A stretch of DNA of 63,404 nucleotides from Methanobacterium sp. UBA279 (GTDB taxonomy: Archaea > Methanobacteriota > Methanobacteria > Methanobacteriales > Methanobacteriaceae). The position numbers and the translations under genes are program-made. Location of the stretch: NCBI GenBank assembly GCA_002502855.1, contig DAQK01000001.1, positions 6,047-69,450 on the forward strand, written 5' to 3'. Below the pieces are notes generated by a model, which saw only the letters and a list, made by a program, of their open reading frames with translations, was not told where the DNA came from and searched no databases. Shown here one piece after another: positions 46,491 to 55,915 of the stretch (positions within the stretch are counted from its first letter, which is position 1; the number at the start of each line of letters is the position of its first letter).

Positions 46491-47993
46491 CTATTTAGAA
46501 CTGATAGGTGCCTCTAAACCGGCCATTTTAACCCCGGTGAGTGCTGATGACTCCACAGTTAAGGCGCGCAGGTCATCCTTTTCCAGTTTAAGGATGTCCG
46601 TGTTACCGGCCTGTTGGGTTAGCATCACCGCTTCTTCGGTCATGGCTTCGATGTAACAGGCCACCCTTTTACCTCCTTCCAGGTAGTCCAGCCGTCTTCT
46701 AAGCTGGGGATTCTGGGTAGCGATACCCTTTCTGCAGGTACCGGCGTAGCACATCTGGCACACCCGGCAGCCAATGGAGATGAGTGCAGAGGTGGCGATG
46801 TAGATTGCATCGGCACCGAGGGCTATGGCCTTGGCCATATCTGCTCCGTTTCTGATACCTCCTCCCGCTACCAGGTTCACTTTATCCCTTAAGTTTATGT
46901 GTTTGAGTGCTTCATCAGCTTCCACTATGGCGGCTATGGTGGGCACACCAGAGTGCTCGGTGACCACGTCCGGTCCGGCACCGGTTCCACCCTGCATACC
47001 ATCCACCACTATGATGTCTGCACCGGCCTTGGCCGCGATCTTCACATCATCACTCACCCTCCCAGAGGTGAATTTGACGATGATGGGCACCTTCCAGTCG
47101 GTGATCTCCCTTAACTGGGATATCTTCATACTGAGGTCCTCGGGACCTACGATATCCATGTGCCGGGCAGGACTCAGGGCATCGGTACCTTCCGGTATCA
47201 TTCTGATACGTGATACATCGGCGGTTACCTTCTCTCCCAGTAAGTGTCCTCCCATACCAGATTTAGCACCCTGACCAATCTTGATCTCCACTGCATCCGA
47301 GTTGTTCAGGTACTTGGCTGAAACACCGAAACGACCGGAGGCATACTGTGCTATGAGTTTAGATGCGTATTTCCTTTCTTCAGGGAGCATTCCACCTTCA
47401 CCAGTGTTGGTAGCTGTACCGGCCAGAGTGGCGCCCATGGCCAGGGCTATCTTAGCCTCCTTACTCAGGGCTCCGAAGGACATGGCGGCTATCATCACCG
47501 GCGTGTCCAGGACCAGTGGGTTTTCAGCAAATCGTGAGCCCAGGGTTACCCGGGTGTTACAGGGCTCCCGGTATTTATCTATGGGTGGCCGGGATACCTG
47601 GGCAGGAACCACCACCAGGTCATCGAAGGTGGGAACCACTCTGGTTGCTCCACAGCCACGTACCTTGTAGGAACCTTCCGCAGATTTTCTTTCAATTTCT
47701 ACCATGTCCGCAAAGGACCATACATTTCTACGGTCTTCCACCACTGCGTTAACTTCGATGGCGTTGTTAGGACACATCTCTTCACAGATCCTGCATCCCA
47801 CACAGTTTTCATGGTGTAAAGGGTAAGGTTCATCATCCACGATCTCGTAGACTTCATGGGGACAGTTGTTAAGGCAGGAGTAACAGTTCTGGCAAAGTTC
47901 TTCGTCACGGTTATCGCACATGTACCAGCAACATCCCGGTCTATCAAAGTTTCTCCTGCATAGTTCTTGGTTTCTCTCTATTTTAAATGGCAA
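46491..47993 (-). CDS. gltB: Glutamate synthase, ferredoxin plus FMN (GltB central) domain subunit
   Basis: A 500-residue archaeal-type glutamate synthase subunit. The N-terminus holds a two-cluster ferredoxin domain (CQNCYSCLNNCP, CVGCRICEEMCP), and the rest is the FMN barrel: SFGALSKEAKIALAMG, GEGGMLPEE, KIGQGAKSGMGGHL, DIIVVDGMQGGTGAGP and the 3Fe-4S cysteines in GCRVCQMCYAGTCRKG. It joins ammonia to 2-oxoglutarate. Start is TTG 47993 with GAGGAGTTAG upstream. The amidotransferase, GXGXG and FrhB-like subunits lie in the same operon. Confidence 0.93.
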   Translation of the reverse strand: MPFKIERNQELCRRNFDRPGCCWYMCDNRDEELCQNCYSCLNNCPHEVYEIVDDEPYPLHHENCVGCRICEEMCPNNAIEVNAVVEDRRNVWSFADMVEIERKSAEGSYKVRGCGATRVVPTFDDLVVVPAQVSRPPIDKYREPCNTRVTLGSRFAENPLVLDTPVMIAAMSFGALSKEAKIALAMGATLAGTATNTGEGGMLPEERKYASKLIAQYASGRFGVSAKYLNNSDAVEIKIGQGAKSGMGGHLLGEKVTADVSRIRMIPEGTDALSPARHMDIVGPEDLSMKISQLREITDWKVPIIVKFTSGRVSDDVKIAAKAGADIIVVDGMQGGTGAGPDVVTEHSGVPTIAAIVEADEALKHINLRDKVNLVAGGGIRNGADMAKAIALGADAIYIATSALISIGCRVCQMCYAGTCRKGIATQNPQLRRRLDYLEGGKRVACYIEAMTEEAVMLTQQAGNTDILKLEKDDLRALTVESSALTGVKMAGLEAPISSK

Positions 47994-48006
47994 ATCTAAC
48001 TCCTCC

Positions 48007-49104
48007 TTAGCTCTGCTCCTCTTTTAATGATTTGAAAACGGGACAGGCAGCATATTTGGTGCCTGATGCACTTAGAACTTCCGCCAGGTTATTGGTGAGT
48101 TTGGAAACTGGCTTCCAGGGATGGTTCCTGTTTTTATCCACCACAACCACCTGGTCAACCACTTTCTGTGCCAGGGCATAGTTTAAAAGTGTGGTGGCCA
48201 CTCCTCCATCCTGGCCTTTTATCATGGGTGCCTGGGCAGATACTATTTTCAGGTAGTCACCCAGTGGTTTTTTATCTGATTCAATGAGTGGCTCTTTTTT
48301 TGGATTATAAGTCCGGGGACAGGCCACGTAACAGAGGTTGCATCCTTCTGGGCATTTTCCCTTAAGCTGTGGTTTCCTGTCTTCTATCACTATGATGTTC
48401 TCTGGACAGGCCAGTAAACAGGCCCCGCAGAGTACGCAGGCACCTACATCTATCACATCTCCTTTAAGATCTTTAAACTGGCATTCACGTACTTCTTCAG
48501 CAAAATCGTCCTCTGAGATGTATCTGCGGTAGAGCACTGGTCTTCCCACATGCTCCCTTTTGGTGATCTCCGCTTTATTTTCCTTTTTCTTCTTGCGAGC
48601 CAGGTTTTTGAGTATCTTAAGTCCTGAATCTTCTATTGGCTTGGTTGTTATGTAATTATCTTCTTCTGCATCCTCTAATAATTTTAATCCCTTTTCTGTC
48701 CGGACTATGATGGTGGACCATCCTTCAGGGGATCCTACAGAACCTACTGATATGTCTGAGTCTTCAGAGGTGTAGTCCATGCATATCTGGCAGTTCTTTC
48801 TCATGCAGCTTTTAGCTTCCTTTAATGGGATCTTGAACAAACGACCCTCGGTAAGGTAGAACCAGAAATAACCTTTCTCCACCCGGCATTCGATGACGTC
48901 TTTCATGTCATAGCCATTTTCTTCTAAGAGTTGTTTCATGTAGGAGTAGGAAAAATTTTCCATGCAGAAAAGACCTATCTTTATATCCAGGGGTGATTCA
49001 CCCAGATAATCTGAGAATGTGTCTATTTTCGCTGCGGCTGTCATATGGCAGGGTGTCCCTACCAGGGCCACTTTATCTTTTGTTTCACTTTTCATTGTCA
49101 TCAA
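48007..49104 (-). CDS. FrhB-like F420/iron-sulfur subunit with permuted domain order
   Basis: A 365-residue FrhB-family protein in an unusual order. The block that is normally C-terminal comes first (KVALVGTPCHMTAAAKI, IGLFCMENFSY, KSCMRKNCQICMDYTSE, SVGSVGSPEGWSTI). The blocks that are normally N-terminal follow: 4Fe-4S motifs (CVLCGACLLACP, CPEGCNLCYVACP) and GQDGGVATTLLNYAL to SGTKYAACPVFKSL at the end. This is a circular permutation. In family terms it should pass electrons between reduced F420 and iron-sulfur clusters, so it may supply the glutamate synthase; this is inferred from the operon. Confidence 0.78.
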   Translation of the reverse strand: MMTMKSETKDKVALVGTPCHMTAAAKIDTFSDYLGESPLDIKIGLFCMENFSYSYMKQLLEENGYDMKDVIECRVEKGYFWFYLTEGRLFKIPLKEAKSCMRKNCQICMDYTSEDSDISVGSVGSPEGWSTIIVRTEKGLKLLEDAEEDNYITTKPIEDSGLKILKNLARKKKKENKAEITKREHVGRPVLYRRYISEDDFAEEVRECQFKDLKGDVIDVGACVLCGACLLACPENIIVIEDRKPQLKGKCPEGCNLCYVACPRTYNPKKEPLIESDKKPLGDYLKIVSAQAPMIKGQDGGVATTLLNYALAQKVVDQVVVVDKNRNHPWKPVSKLTNNLAEVLSASGTKYAACPVFKSLKEEQS

Positions 49105-49109
49105 TTCTC

Positions 49110-49799
49110 CTATCCTTCTTCTGATTCTTTACCATAGAATGGTCTTTTACTTAGGGGGACTATCTTCTTGAAATCAGCATATTCTTCACGTTCTAGATTG
49201 AACCCGTATTGGGGAAGGAGCTTCTTTAATTCCTTTTTATCAGCATCGTTAACTTCTTCCACCTTGGCGTTCTTTCCCAGGCTTTTTATTGCTCCTTTGA
49301 TGTAGATGACTCCCCTGATTATGGATTCGCCGGCATCGTCTGATATATCCCCCAGGATGATTATGCGTCCGCCCATCATGAATAGTCCGGTCATGAATCC
49401 TGAGTTTCCACCGATGATGATGGTTCCATTTTTCATTATCTCCCCGGTCCTGGAGCCGGCGTCTCTTCTAATTACCACCGTACCACCGTATATGCCCTGA
49501 CCTACTCCATCACCTGCAGAGCCGTCGACAATTACTTCTCCTTCAGTCATGTTATCTCCGGGGAACCATCCCGCATTTCCATTTATGTGTATCCGGACGC
49601 CGTGGATCATGGTGCCGGCGAAGTATCCTGCTGAACCGTCTATTTCAACATCCACTGGTTCGGTTAAACCGGCGGCTATGTAGTGCATGGCGTTGGGGTT
49701 TTTGATTATAAATTTATCTTTATCCTTGCAGGATATTTTCAGGATCTGGTTTACCTCCCGGGGCGTTTTTCCTTGGGCATCGATTATAACTTCTTCCAT
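49110..49799 (-). CDS. Glutamate synthase GXGXG (domain 3) subunit
   Basis: A 229-residue right-handed beta-helix with the repeated G-x-x-G-x-x-x-G pattern of GltB domain 3 (also in FwdC): AGWFPGDNMTEGEVIVDGSA, GDGVGQGIYGGTVVIRRDAG, NGTIIIGGNSGFM. It is a structural part of glutamate synthase. GGAG precedes ATG 49799. Confidence 0.92.
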   Translation of the reverse strand: MEEVIIDAQGKTPREVNQILKISCKDKDKFIIKNPNAMHYIAAGLTEPVDVEIDGSAGYFAGTMIHGVRIHINGNAGWFPGDNMTEGEVIVDGSAGDGVGQGIYGGTVVIRRDAGSRTGEIMKNGTIIIGGNSGFMTGLFMMGGRIIILGDISDDAGESIIRGVIYIKGAIKSLGKNAKVEEVNDADKKELKKLLPQYGFNLEREEYADFKKIVPLSKRPFYGKESEEG

Positions 49800-49839
49800 T
49801 TAAAAAACTCCTTTTTCCTCTTTATGGTGTAATTTTTAT

Positions 49840-50757
49840 TTATATGGTGTAAGCCCTGGCCTCACCTGGTGAAATCTGATCGATATCATGGGTGTCCATC
49901 ACTTCTCTAAGGGCAATCTCCTCAGATGCTATGGCGAACACCTCATCATTTTCAGTCATAACACCCGGCCTGAGTCCTAACTGGTCCTTGGCAATACCCA
50001 CTCCATTGGGTGTGCCTATGATGTAGGAGAATGGTCCGTCCATGTCTTTCACTGATTGTTCCAGGGCTTCTTCGAGTTTATAGCCTTCGTTCAGTTTATC
50101 TGCTATGTAGTGGACGATGCATTCTGTGTCGTTGGTGGTCTCGAAGATGTGGCCTTTCCTCTCCAGGGGGTCTCTTATCTTCCAGTAATTGGTTATCTGT
50201 CCATTGTGCACCACGGTTATATCCGGGATGATGTAGCTCTGGAAGGGATGGGCATGGTACCGGTCCACCAGACTTTCTGTGGAGAATCGGGTGTGGCCGA
50301 TGGCGTGGGTTCCCTTCTTATCCTGGGTGTTGTACCGTTCTGCGATGTCTTTAACCAGCCCCACGTCCTTTATCATCTCGAATGAGTGGCTGCCGTTTAA
50401 GACTATAACGTTGTTTATATCATCGATATCCATAATGAGTGGTTTCAACTCATTAAATGACTTAAGGGCTATTTTACATCTATAGATAATGTAATCTTCC
50501 ACAGAGGGGATTATCTCTTCCTTTTTAATGGGGGTGGTGCTGTTTACCGTGTTTTTAACCTGTTCTAGAAGACCGGGGGTTTCTTTGATTTCTATGTTTA
50601 AGAGGTACTCGTTTTCTAAAAGTCCAAGACCACCGTATATGGCGAATCCGGCTGAGTCCGGTCCCCTGTGCTGTAGGGCTTCCAGCATCTTAGTCATGAA
50701 ATTCCCTACTGGATGAATTTTACTATCCTTAAATACGATTCCTGCTATTCCACACAA
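49840..50757 (-). CDS. Glutamate synthase amidotransferase (domain 1) subunit
   Basis: A 305-residue class II glutamine amidotransferase with the catalytic Cys2 right after the start (MCGIAGIVF), HTRFSTES, VHNGQITNYW and TNDTECIVHYIAD. It releases ammonia from glutamine for the FMN subunit. Start is TTG 50757, which overlaps the last 13 bases of pdxT; its ribosome site GGAGGTAAT lies inside pdxT. Confidence 0.92.
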   Translation of the reverse strand: MCGIAGIVFKDSKIHPVGNFMTKMLEALQHRGPDSAGFAIYGGLGLLENEYLLNIEIKETPGLLEQVKNTVNSTTPIKKEEIIPSVEDYIIYRCKIALKSFNELKPLIMDIDDINNVIVLNGSHSFEMIKDVGLVKDIAERYNTQDKKGTHAIGHTRFSTESLVDRYHAHPFQSYIIPDITVVHNGQITNYWKIRDPLERKGHIFETTNDTECIVHYIADKLNEGYKLEEALEQSVKDMDGPFSYIIGTPNGVGIAKDQLGLRPGVMTENDEVFAIASEEIALREVMDTHDIDQISPGEARAYTI

Positions 50758-51323
50758 TTTATTACCTCCTTTATGAAATATTCATGAATTCTGGTATCCT
50801 GAGTGAGTTCTGGGTGAAAAGCCATGGCCAGATATTTTCCCTTCTGAACTGCCACTATTTTATCATCAATCTGGGACAGTACTTTGGCTCCATCTCCAAC
50901 TGCACTGACATAAGGCGCTCTTATGAATATTCCGGGGAATTTTTCACCGAATATTTCAATTTGCCTCTCAAATGATAGTTTCTGATTGCCGAACCCGTTC
51001 CTTTTAACCTGCATGTCTATGAGTCCCAGGAGAGGCTGCTGGTAATCTGTTTTATTTCCCAGTAGCACCATCCCGGCACAGGTACCCAGCACTGCTATTT
51101 TCTGTTCTTTTATGACCTGGTCTATCCCTTCTTCTTTTATGAATTTCCCGATTACGGTGCTTTCTCCCCCGGAAATTATGAGGCCGTGGCATCTGGAAAC
51201 TTCACCGGCTGTTTTCACCTTTGAAATTTCACATTCTATTCCCATCTTTCCGGCGGCATTTAGGGTGGCTTCCAGGTGTTCCTGGACATCTCCCTGTAAG
51301 TTTAAAATTCCTATGTTTATCAT
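50745..51323 (-). CDS. pdxT: Pyridoxal 5'-phosphate synthase glutaminase subunit PdxT
   Basis: A 192-residue class I glutaminase. Motifs: INIGILNLQGDVQEH, the GGES oxyanion region, the nucleophile in LGTCAGMVLLG and the His/Glu pair in AFHPELTQD. With PdxS it makes vitamin B6. PdxS is not in the window. ATG 51323 is taken by family length. It is the first gene of the glutamate synthase operon and is translationally coupled to the amidotransferase gene. Confidence 0.92.
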   Translation of the reverse strand: MINIGILNLQGDVQEHLEATLNAAGKMGIECEISKVKTAGEVSRCHGLIISGGESTVIGKFIKEEGIDQVIKEQKIAVLGTCAGMVLLGNKTDYQQPLLGLIDMQVKRNGFGNQKLSFERQIEIFGEKFPGIFIRAPYVSAVGDGAKVLSQIDDKIVAVQKGKYLAMAFHPELTQDTRIHEYFIKEVINCVE

Positions 51324-51389
51324 AGTGTGACTTTCCCTCTGAACGCTATTTCTTGTTTCATTTTTATAGGTGGTTAATGATTGAAAATC

Positions 51390-51421
51390 CATATATATAA
51401 ACTATGGGGAAATGGACTTCC
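51390..51421 (-). promoter_or_regulatory. pdxT-glt promoter with NrpR operator
   Basis: The plus strand has GGAAATGGACTTCC at 51408-51421, an exact GGAA-N6-TTCC. On the minus strand it lies directly before a TATA box (TTTATATATATGG, 51402-51390), and pdxT starts about 67 bases further on. The operator therefore overlaps the BRE region. This supports nitrogen control of the whole operon. Confidence 0.75.
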
Positions 51422-51607
51422 GGCGAGAAAATTTTTTGTAGGTTTGATGTCCCTCAGATGAAATTTTTATACAATGTTCAAAATTAGGATGTCAAATGAT
51501 ATTTTAACTGAACAAATATATAAAGCTTACTGTGAAAATTATACTTCTTTTAAAATCAATATTAAATTACGGCTTGATAAAAATCCCCATAAAAAATTTT
51601 ATAAAAC

Positions 51608-51728
51608 ATAAAATAGGGTTTTAAAAACAAAAAAACCAGGGTTTGAAACAATAATCAGGGGTTTGAATATAAAAAATAGTTTAAAACATGAAAAATAAGG
51701 TTTAAAAACAAAAATCCAGGATTTAAAT
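51608..51728. repeat. Degenerate short tandem repeats downstream of mdh
   Basis: About six units of 17-24 bp carry the core AGGGTTTRAAAACA with A-rich spacers. They lie between the mdh stop and the pdxT promoter region. The rest of 51422-51607 is AT-rich with no gene seen. Confidence 0.5.
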
Positions 51729-52673
51729 TTACTCTAAAGAGTTCATCACGGCATCCGTCTCCTTTTTAACGAATTTAGCCGCGCTTTTGAAAGCATCAAT
51801 TTCATTTTGACTCATTTTAATGGGAATGATACGTTCTATACCGTTAATTCCCAGTTTAACCGGTACTCCCAGACATACATCCTTAATATCCTCGATTTCC
51901 CCATCCAGATAGGCGCTCACAGTTAAGATTTTCTTATCATCATTTAAGATGGTGCTGATGATGTTGGCAATGGCGTAGGCCGGTCCAAACTCAGTGGAAC
52001 CCTTCTTATTTATCACATAACTACCAGCCTTGATGACCTTTTTAACCATACCCTCTACGTCGATGGTACCATCTAAAGCGTAATTTTTAATTAAAATACC
52101 CCCGATGGAAGTAGAACTTACCAGGGGGACCATATGATCACCATGCTCACCTATAACCCTGGTATGCACCTCACTTACATGGATGTTGAAGTGTTTGGCC
52201 AGCATGTTCCTGAGGCGCAGTGAATCCAGGTGATTGCCCAGGCCGAAGACTTTATTCCTGTCGAAACCAGACGCCTTCAAGGCCACATAGGTCATGACAT
52301 CCACTGGATTGGTCACCACCAGGATGATGGAGTTAGGGGAGTATTCAGCCACCAATCTGGCATATTCTGCCACAATTTTAGCGTTGGGTATTGCTATGTC
52401 CGACCGGGACATACCTGCTGTTCGGGGTACTCCTGCAGTTATAACCACGATGTCAGAGTCGTGCAGATTTTCCATCTCACATGATGCTAAAATTTTAATT
52501 CTAATTTCTTTAGCGGCCATGGCGTCATACATATCCAGTGATTCGCCTTCTATTTTTTCAAGACTCTTTTCACGAGCAAACAATACCAGTTTACTCACCA
52601 TATTTTCCTCAGCAAGACAAAAGGCAGCGGTTCTTCCCACTCTGCCTGATGCACCGATCACGCTTACCTTCAC
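51729..52673 (-). CDS. mdh: Malate dehydrogenase (LDH-like)
   Basis: A 314-residue LDH/MDH-family enzyme. It has VIGASGRVGRTAAFCLAEEN (NAD(P) loop), the substrate arginine in ITAGVPRTAGMSRSD, TNPVDVMTYVALKASGF and the catalytic histidine in IGEHGDHMVPL. It interconverts malate and oxaloacetate in the partial reductive TCA pathway of methanogens. Start is GTG 52673, with GGTGG close upstream. Confidence 0.9.
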   Translation of the reverse strand: MKVSVIGASGRVGRTAAFCLAEENMVSKLVLFAREKSLEKIEGESLDMYDAMAAKEIRIKILASCEMENLHDSDIVVITAGVPRTAGMSRSDIAIPNAKIVAEYARLVAEYSPNSIILVVTNPVDVMTYVALKASGFDRNKVFGLGNHLDSLRLRNMLAKHFNIHVSEVHTRVIGEHGDHMVPLVSSTSIGGILIKNYALDGTIDVEGMVKKVIKAGSYVINKKGSTEFGPAYAIANIISTILNDDKKILTVSAYLDGEIEDIKDVCLGVPVKLGINGIERIIPIKMSQNEIDAFKSAAKFVKKETDAVMNSLE

Positions 52674-52887
52674 TTTACCACCTACTTGAGTTTACAGAAT
52701 ATAATCTAAGGAATATTTATAAAGAAATAAAAGTCCGGTACATTTTATTTTGACTATAGGAGACTAATAAATATTCCTTTTCTAGTAGACTATGAAAGAT
52801 CTAGAAATATCACTTTTTAGAGTTAGAAAGAAATTTAAAAGGTATTTGTTTGTAAATCCAACCAAATTAGTTAAGGTCAGGGGTGAA

Positions 52888-53460
52888 CTATTCAAATTTT
52901 CCCCATTTTTTCAGGTATTTCTCTGAAACCTTCCGCACGTAACTGCTTTCATCCTTGGTGGCTTTCTTCATGGGTTCCACTGCCCTTTCATCTCCGATGT
53001 TTCCCAGGGCATTGGCAGCTCCGCTTCGGACGAATCCATTTTCATCTTCAAGCAGGGCCTTTACCAGGGGGTCTACAGCTTCTTTACTTCCTATCCTTCC
53101 CAAAGCCCATGCTGCTGCACCACGGACTTTCCAATCAGGATCCTCCAGCAACTGTATCAAGGGGGTGGTGGCTGGTTCACCCATCTTACTGAGCGCACCC
53201 GAAGTTTCCCTCCGAACCCATTTATTATCGTCTCTTAAGTTAAGTATAAGTGGTTCAATCGCCCTCTCGTCACCAATTTCCCCTAAAACTTTGGCAGAAT
53301 ACCGTCGAATATTTTTATTATCATGCTCTAATGCTTCTATAAGTGGGCAAACGGCAGGTTCTCCAATCTCTTTCAGGGATTCCGATGCCTGTATTCTCAC
53401 CAGTTCATCTTCATCTGCTAAAATCTCAATCAATTCATTGATATTCTCATCCCTCTCCAT
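52888..53460 (-). CDS. HEAT-repeat (PBS-lyase-like) protein
   Basis: A 190-residue solenoid of five to six HEAT-like repeats of about 31 residues, each with a form of ExxVRxxAAxALGxIGDExAVxPL. Such proteins are scaffolds for protein contacts; the partner is not known. It sits between mdh and the divergent dehydrogenase gene, an order that I recall from Methanothermobacter. Confidence 0.9.
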   Translation of the reverse strand: MERDENINELIEILADEDELVRIQASESLKEIGEPAVCPLIEALEHDNKNIRRYSAKVLGEIGDERAIEPLILNLRDDNKWVRRETSGALSKMGEPATTPLIQLLEDPDWKVRGAAAWALGRIGSKEAVDPLVKALLEDENGFVRSGAANALGNIGDERAVEPMKKATKDESSYVRKVSEKYLKKWGKFE

Positions 53461-53596
53461 GGGTACTCACTTCCAAATATTCATAAAATAACACGGTGTT
53501 TGCAACGAAAGAATACTAAGATTACTATAAATTATATCCTTCCATACTAATATACTTATTATCAAGAACGAACCTTCAAATTTTAAAGGAGATTCC

Positions 53597-54586
53597 ATGT
53601 ACGATATAGCGGTTATTCCAGGAGATGGCATAGGACCTGAGGTTATGGAGGTCACTTTAGAGCTTTTAAATGTTTTAGATGTCTCTTTAAATTTTATAGA
53701 AGCTCATGCCGGATGTGAATGTTACGATCGCACCGGTACCACCATACCAGAGGAAACCATTCAGATAGCCCGCCAGGCAGATGCCACATTATTTGGGGCG
53801 GTCACCACGGTACCCGGTCAAAAAAGCGGCATATTAGCCCTTAGAAAAGCCCTGGACTTATACGCCAATATCCGGCCGGTCAAATCTTATCCCGGGGTCC
53901 CCAGTGTTTACGGGGATCTGAATATGGTAATTATAAGGGAAAACACCGAAGGACTTTATATAGGGTTGGAAGAGTACACCGAGGACGGTGCCATAGCTAA
54001 ACGTGTTATCACCAGAAAAGCCTCAGAGAGAATATGCAGATTCGCCTTTGAATATGCTAAAAAAACAGGAAGGGAAAAAGTTACAGCGGTGCATAAGGCC
54101 AACGTACTTAAAAAAACTGATGGTATATTTAAAGACACCTTCTATAACGTGGCCCGGAATTACCAGGGTATAGAGCTGGACGACCGATACGTGGATGCCA
54201 CGGCCATGTTCCTCATCACCAAACCCCACATGTTCGATGTTATCGTCACCACCAACCTGTTTGGTGATATCTTATCAGATGAAGGGGCCGGCCTGGTGGG
54301 AGGACTTGGACTCGCCCCATCAGCAAATATCGGGGAAAAAAATGGCTTATTTGAGCCAGTACATGGATCAGGACCGGATATAGCCGGCCAGGGAATATCG
54401 AACCCATCGGCCATGATCTTATCCGCAGTTATGATGTTGAATTATCTTAAAGAAAATAGTGAAGCACAGAGACTTGAAAAAGCCCTCTCAGAGGTGCTAA
54501 ATGAAGCAAAAAAATTAACTCCTGACCTGGGCGGTAACTCAAAGACTGCAGATATGGCCCGGGAAATAAAGGGAAAACTCCATTAA
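53597..54586 (+). CDS. Isopropylmalate/homoisocitrate dehydrogenase family enzyme
   Basis: A 329-residue beta-decarboxylating dehydrogenase: IPGDGIGPEVMEVTLELL, YANIRPVKSYPGVPS, RENTEGLYIGLEEY, the VHKANVLKKTDGIF catalytic lysine, and NLFGDILSDEGAGLVGGLGL. It is either LeuB (leucine synthesis) or AksF (homoisocitrate dehydrogenase for coenzyme B and 2-oxosuberate). The remembered synteny favours AksF, but sequence alone does not decide. AAAGGAGATT precedes the ATG. Confidence 0.88.
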   Translation: MYDIAVIPGDGIGPEVMEVTLELLNVLDVSLNFIEAHAGCECYDRTGTTIPEETIQIARQADATLFGAVTTVPGQKSGILALRKALDLYANIRPVKSYPGVPSVYGDLNMVIIRENTEGLYIGLEEYTEDGAIAKRVITRKASERICRFAFEYAKKTGREKVTAVHKANVLKKTDGIFKDTFYNVARNYQGIELDDRYVDATAMFLITKPHMFDVIVTTNLFGDILSDEGAGLVGGLGLAPSANIGEKNGLFEPVHGSGPDIAGQGISNPSAMILSAVMMLNYLKENSEAQRLEKALSEVLNEAKKLTPDLGGNSKTADMAREIKGKLH

Positions 54587-54814
54587 TTTGGATATATTTT
54601 CACTCCATACTTAAAGATAAATTCCATAATTTCATGTAAAACTATAAATTTATATGGAAATCTAAACATAATACTTTATATAAAAAACTTATAGATAGCT
54701 TGAAGTTGAGTAAGCCTTTAAAAAATTCTATTTACAATTTTTAGGCTAGAAAATACTAAATAACCTACTATTTAGTAAGAAATATCTATAAAGATCATTT
54801 GGAGGTGTATTTTT

Positions 54815-55915
54815 ATGGCAAAAACTACGATTAGTGTAATAAAAGCAGATGTGGGTAGTATAGCAGGACATGGTCTGGTACACCCAGCCCTACTTAAGAA
54901 GTGTGACGAAATCTTGAAGAAGGCACAGGAAGAAGGGCTTCTCTTAGACTATTATGTGACCAACTGTGGAGACGACACCGAACTGATAATGACCCACCGA
55001 AACGGTGAAGAAAACGAAGAAGTACATAAACTGGCTTGGGGAGCCTTCCTTGAAGCTACACAGGTAGCAAAGGAACTTAAATTGTATGGTGCTGGCCAAG
55101 ACCTGCTCTCTGACACATTCAGTGGAAACATCAAGGGAATGGGGCCGGGAGTAGCCGAGATGGAGTTTAAAGAAAGGCCCAGCGACCCGGTGGTCGTGTT
55201 TGCCTGTGACAAAACAGAACCTGGGGCATTTAACCTGCCACTCTTTAAGATGTTTGCAGACCCCTTTACCACCGCCGGACTGGTAATAGACCCATCCCTG
55301 CACAATGGGTTTAACTTCGAAATATTCGACGTCATGGAACACAAAAAAGTTATCATGAGCTGTCCTGATGAAATGTACGATGTGGTAGCACTCCTGGGAA
55401 CCATAAGCCGCTATCTGATAAAGCGGATCTGGAGAAGGGACGACAACGAAATAGCAGCATCGGTAAGTACCGAAAGACTCAACCTGATGGCCGGTAAATA
55501 CGTGGGAAAAGACGACCCTGTGGCCATCGTCAGAGCACAATCCGGTTTCCCAGCTGCAGGAGAAGTAGTGGAACCTTTTGCCTTCCCCCACCTGGTAGGT
55601 GGATGGATGAGAGGATCACACAACGGGCCACTCATGCCCGTAGCCCAGAGAAACGCTTACCCAGTAAGGTTTGACGGACCACCAAGGGTAATAGCCATGG
55701 GATTCCAGATAGCAGATGGTATGCTTGTCGGACCAGCTGACATGTTCGACGACCCAGCCTATGACCCAACCCGGCAGAAAGCAGCTGAAATCGCTGATTA
55801 TATGAGAAGACACGGACCCTTCGAACCACACAGGCTACCTGCTGATGAGATGGAGTACACCACCCTGCCAGGAGTCTTAGAAAAATTAGAGGGAAGGTTT
55901 GAGGATATAGATTAA
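54815..55915 (+). CDS. fbp: Archaeal fructose-1,6-bisphosphate aldolase/phosphatase
   Basis: A 366-residue type V FBPase, the usual length. It starts KTTISVIKADVGSIAGHGLV and has ADPFTTAGLVIDP, the metal-ligand aspartate clusters (FACDKTEPGAFN, GPADMFDDPAYD) and the flexible YDPTRQKAAEIA lysine/tyrosine region. It makes fructose 6-phosphate from triose phosphates in gluconeogenesis. A very good ribosome site (GGAGGTG) precedes the ATG. Confidence 0.95.
   Translation: MAKTTISVIKADVGSIAGHGLVHPALLKKCDEILKKAQEEGLLLDYYVTNCGDDTELIMTHRNGEENEEVHKLAWGAFLEATQVAKELKLYGAGQDLLSDTFSGNIKGMGPGVAEMEFKERPSDPVVVFACDKTEPGAFNLPLFKMFADPFTTAGLVIDPSLHNGFNFEIFDVMEHKKVIMSCPDEMYDVVALLGTISRYLIKRIWRRDDNEIAASVSTERLNLMAGKYVGKDDPVAIVRAQSGFPAAGEVVEPFAFPHLVGGWMRGSHNGPLMPVAQRNAYPVRFDGPPRVIAMGFQIADGMLVGPADMFDDPAYDPTRQKAAEIADYMRRHGPFEPHRLPADEMEYTTLPGVLEKLEGRFEDID

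Noticed and set aside
46825..47274. 149-codon plus-strand frame inside gltB
   Set aside because: Antisense shadow of the FMN domain; Ser/Pro/Thr-rich and without a ribosome site.
54944..55591. 215-codon minus-strand frame inside fbp
   Set aside because: Shadow of a highly conserved gene; aromatic-rich composition with no family likeness.
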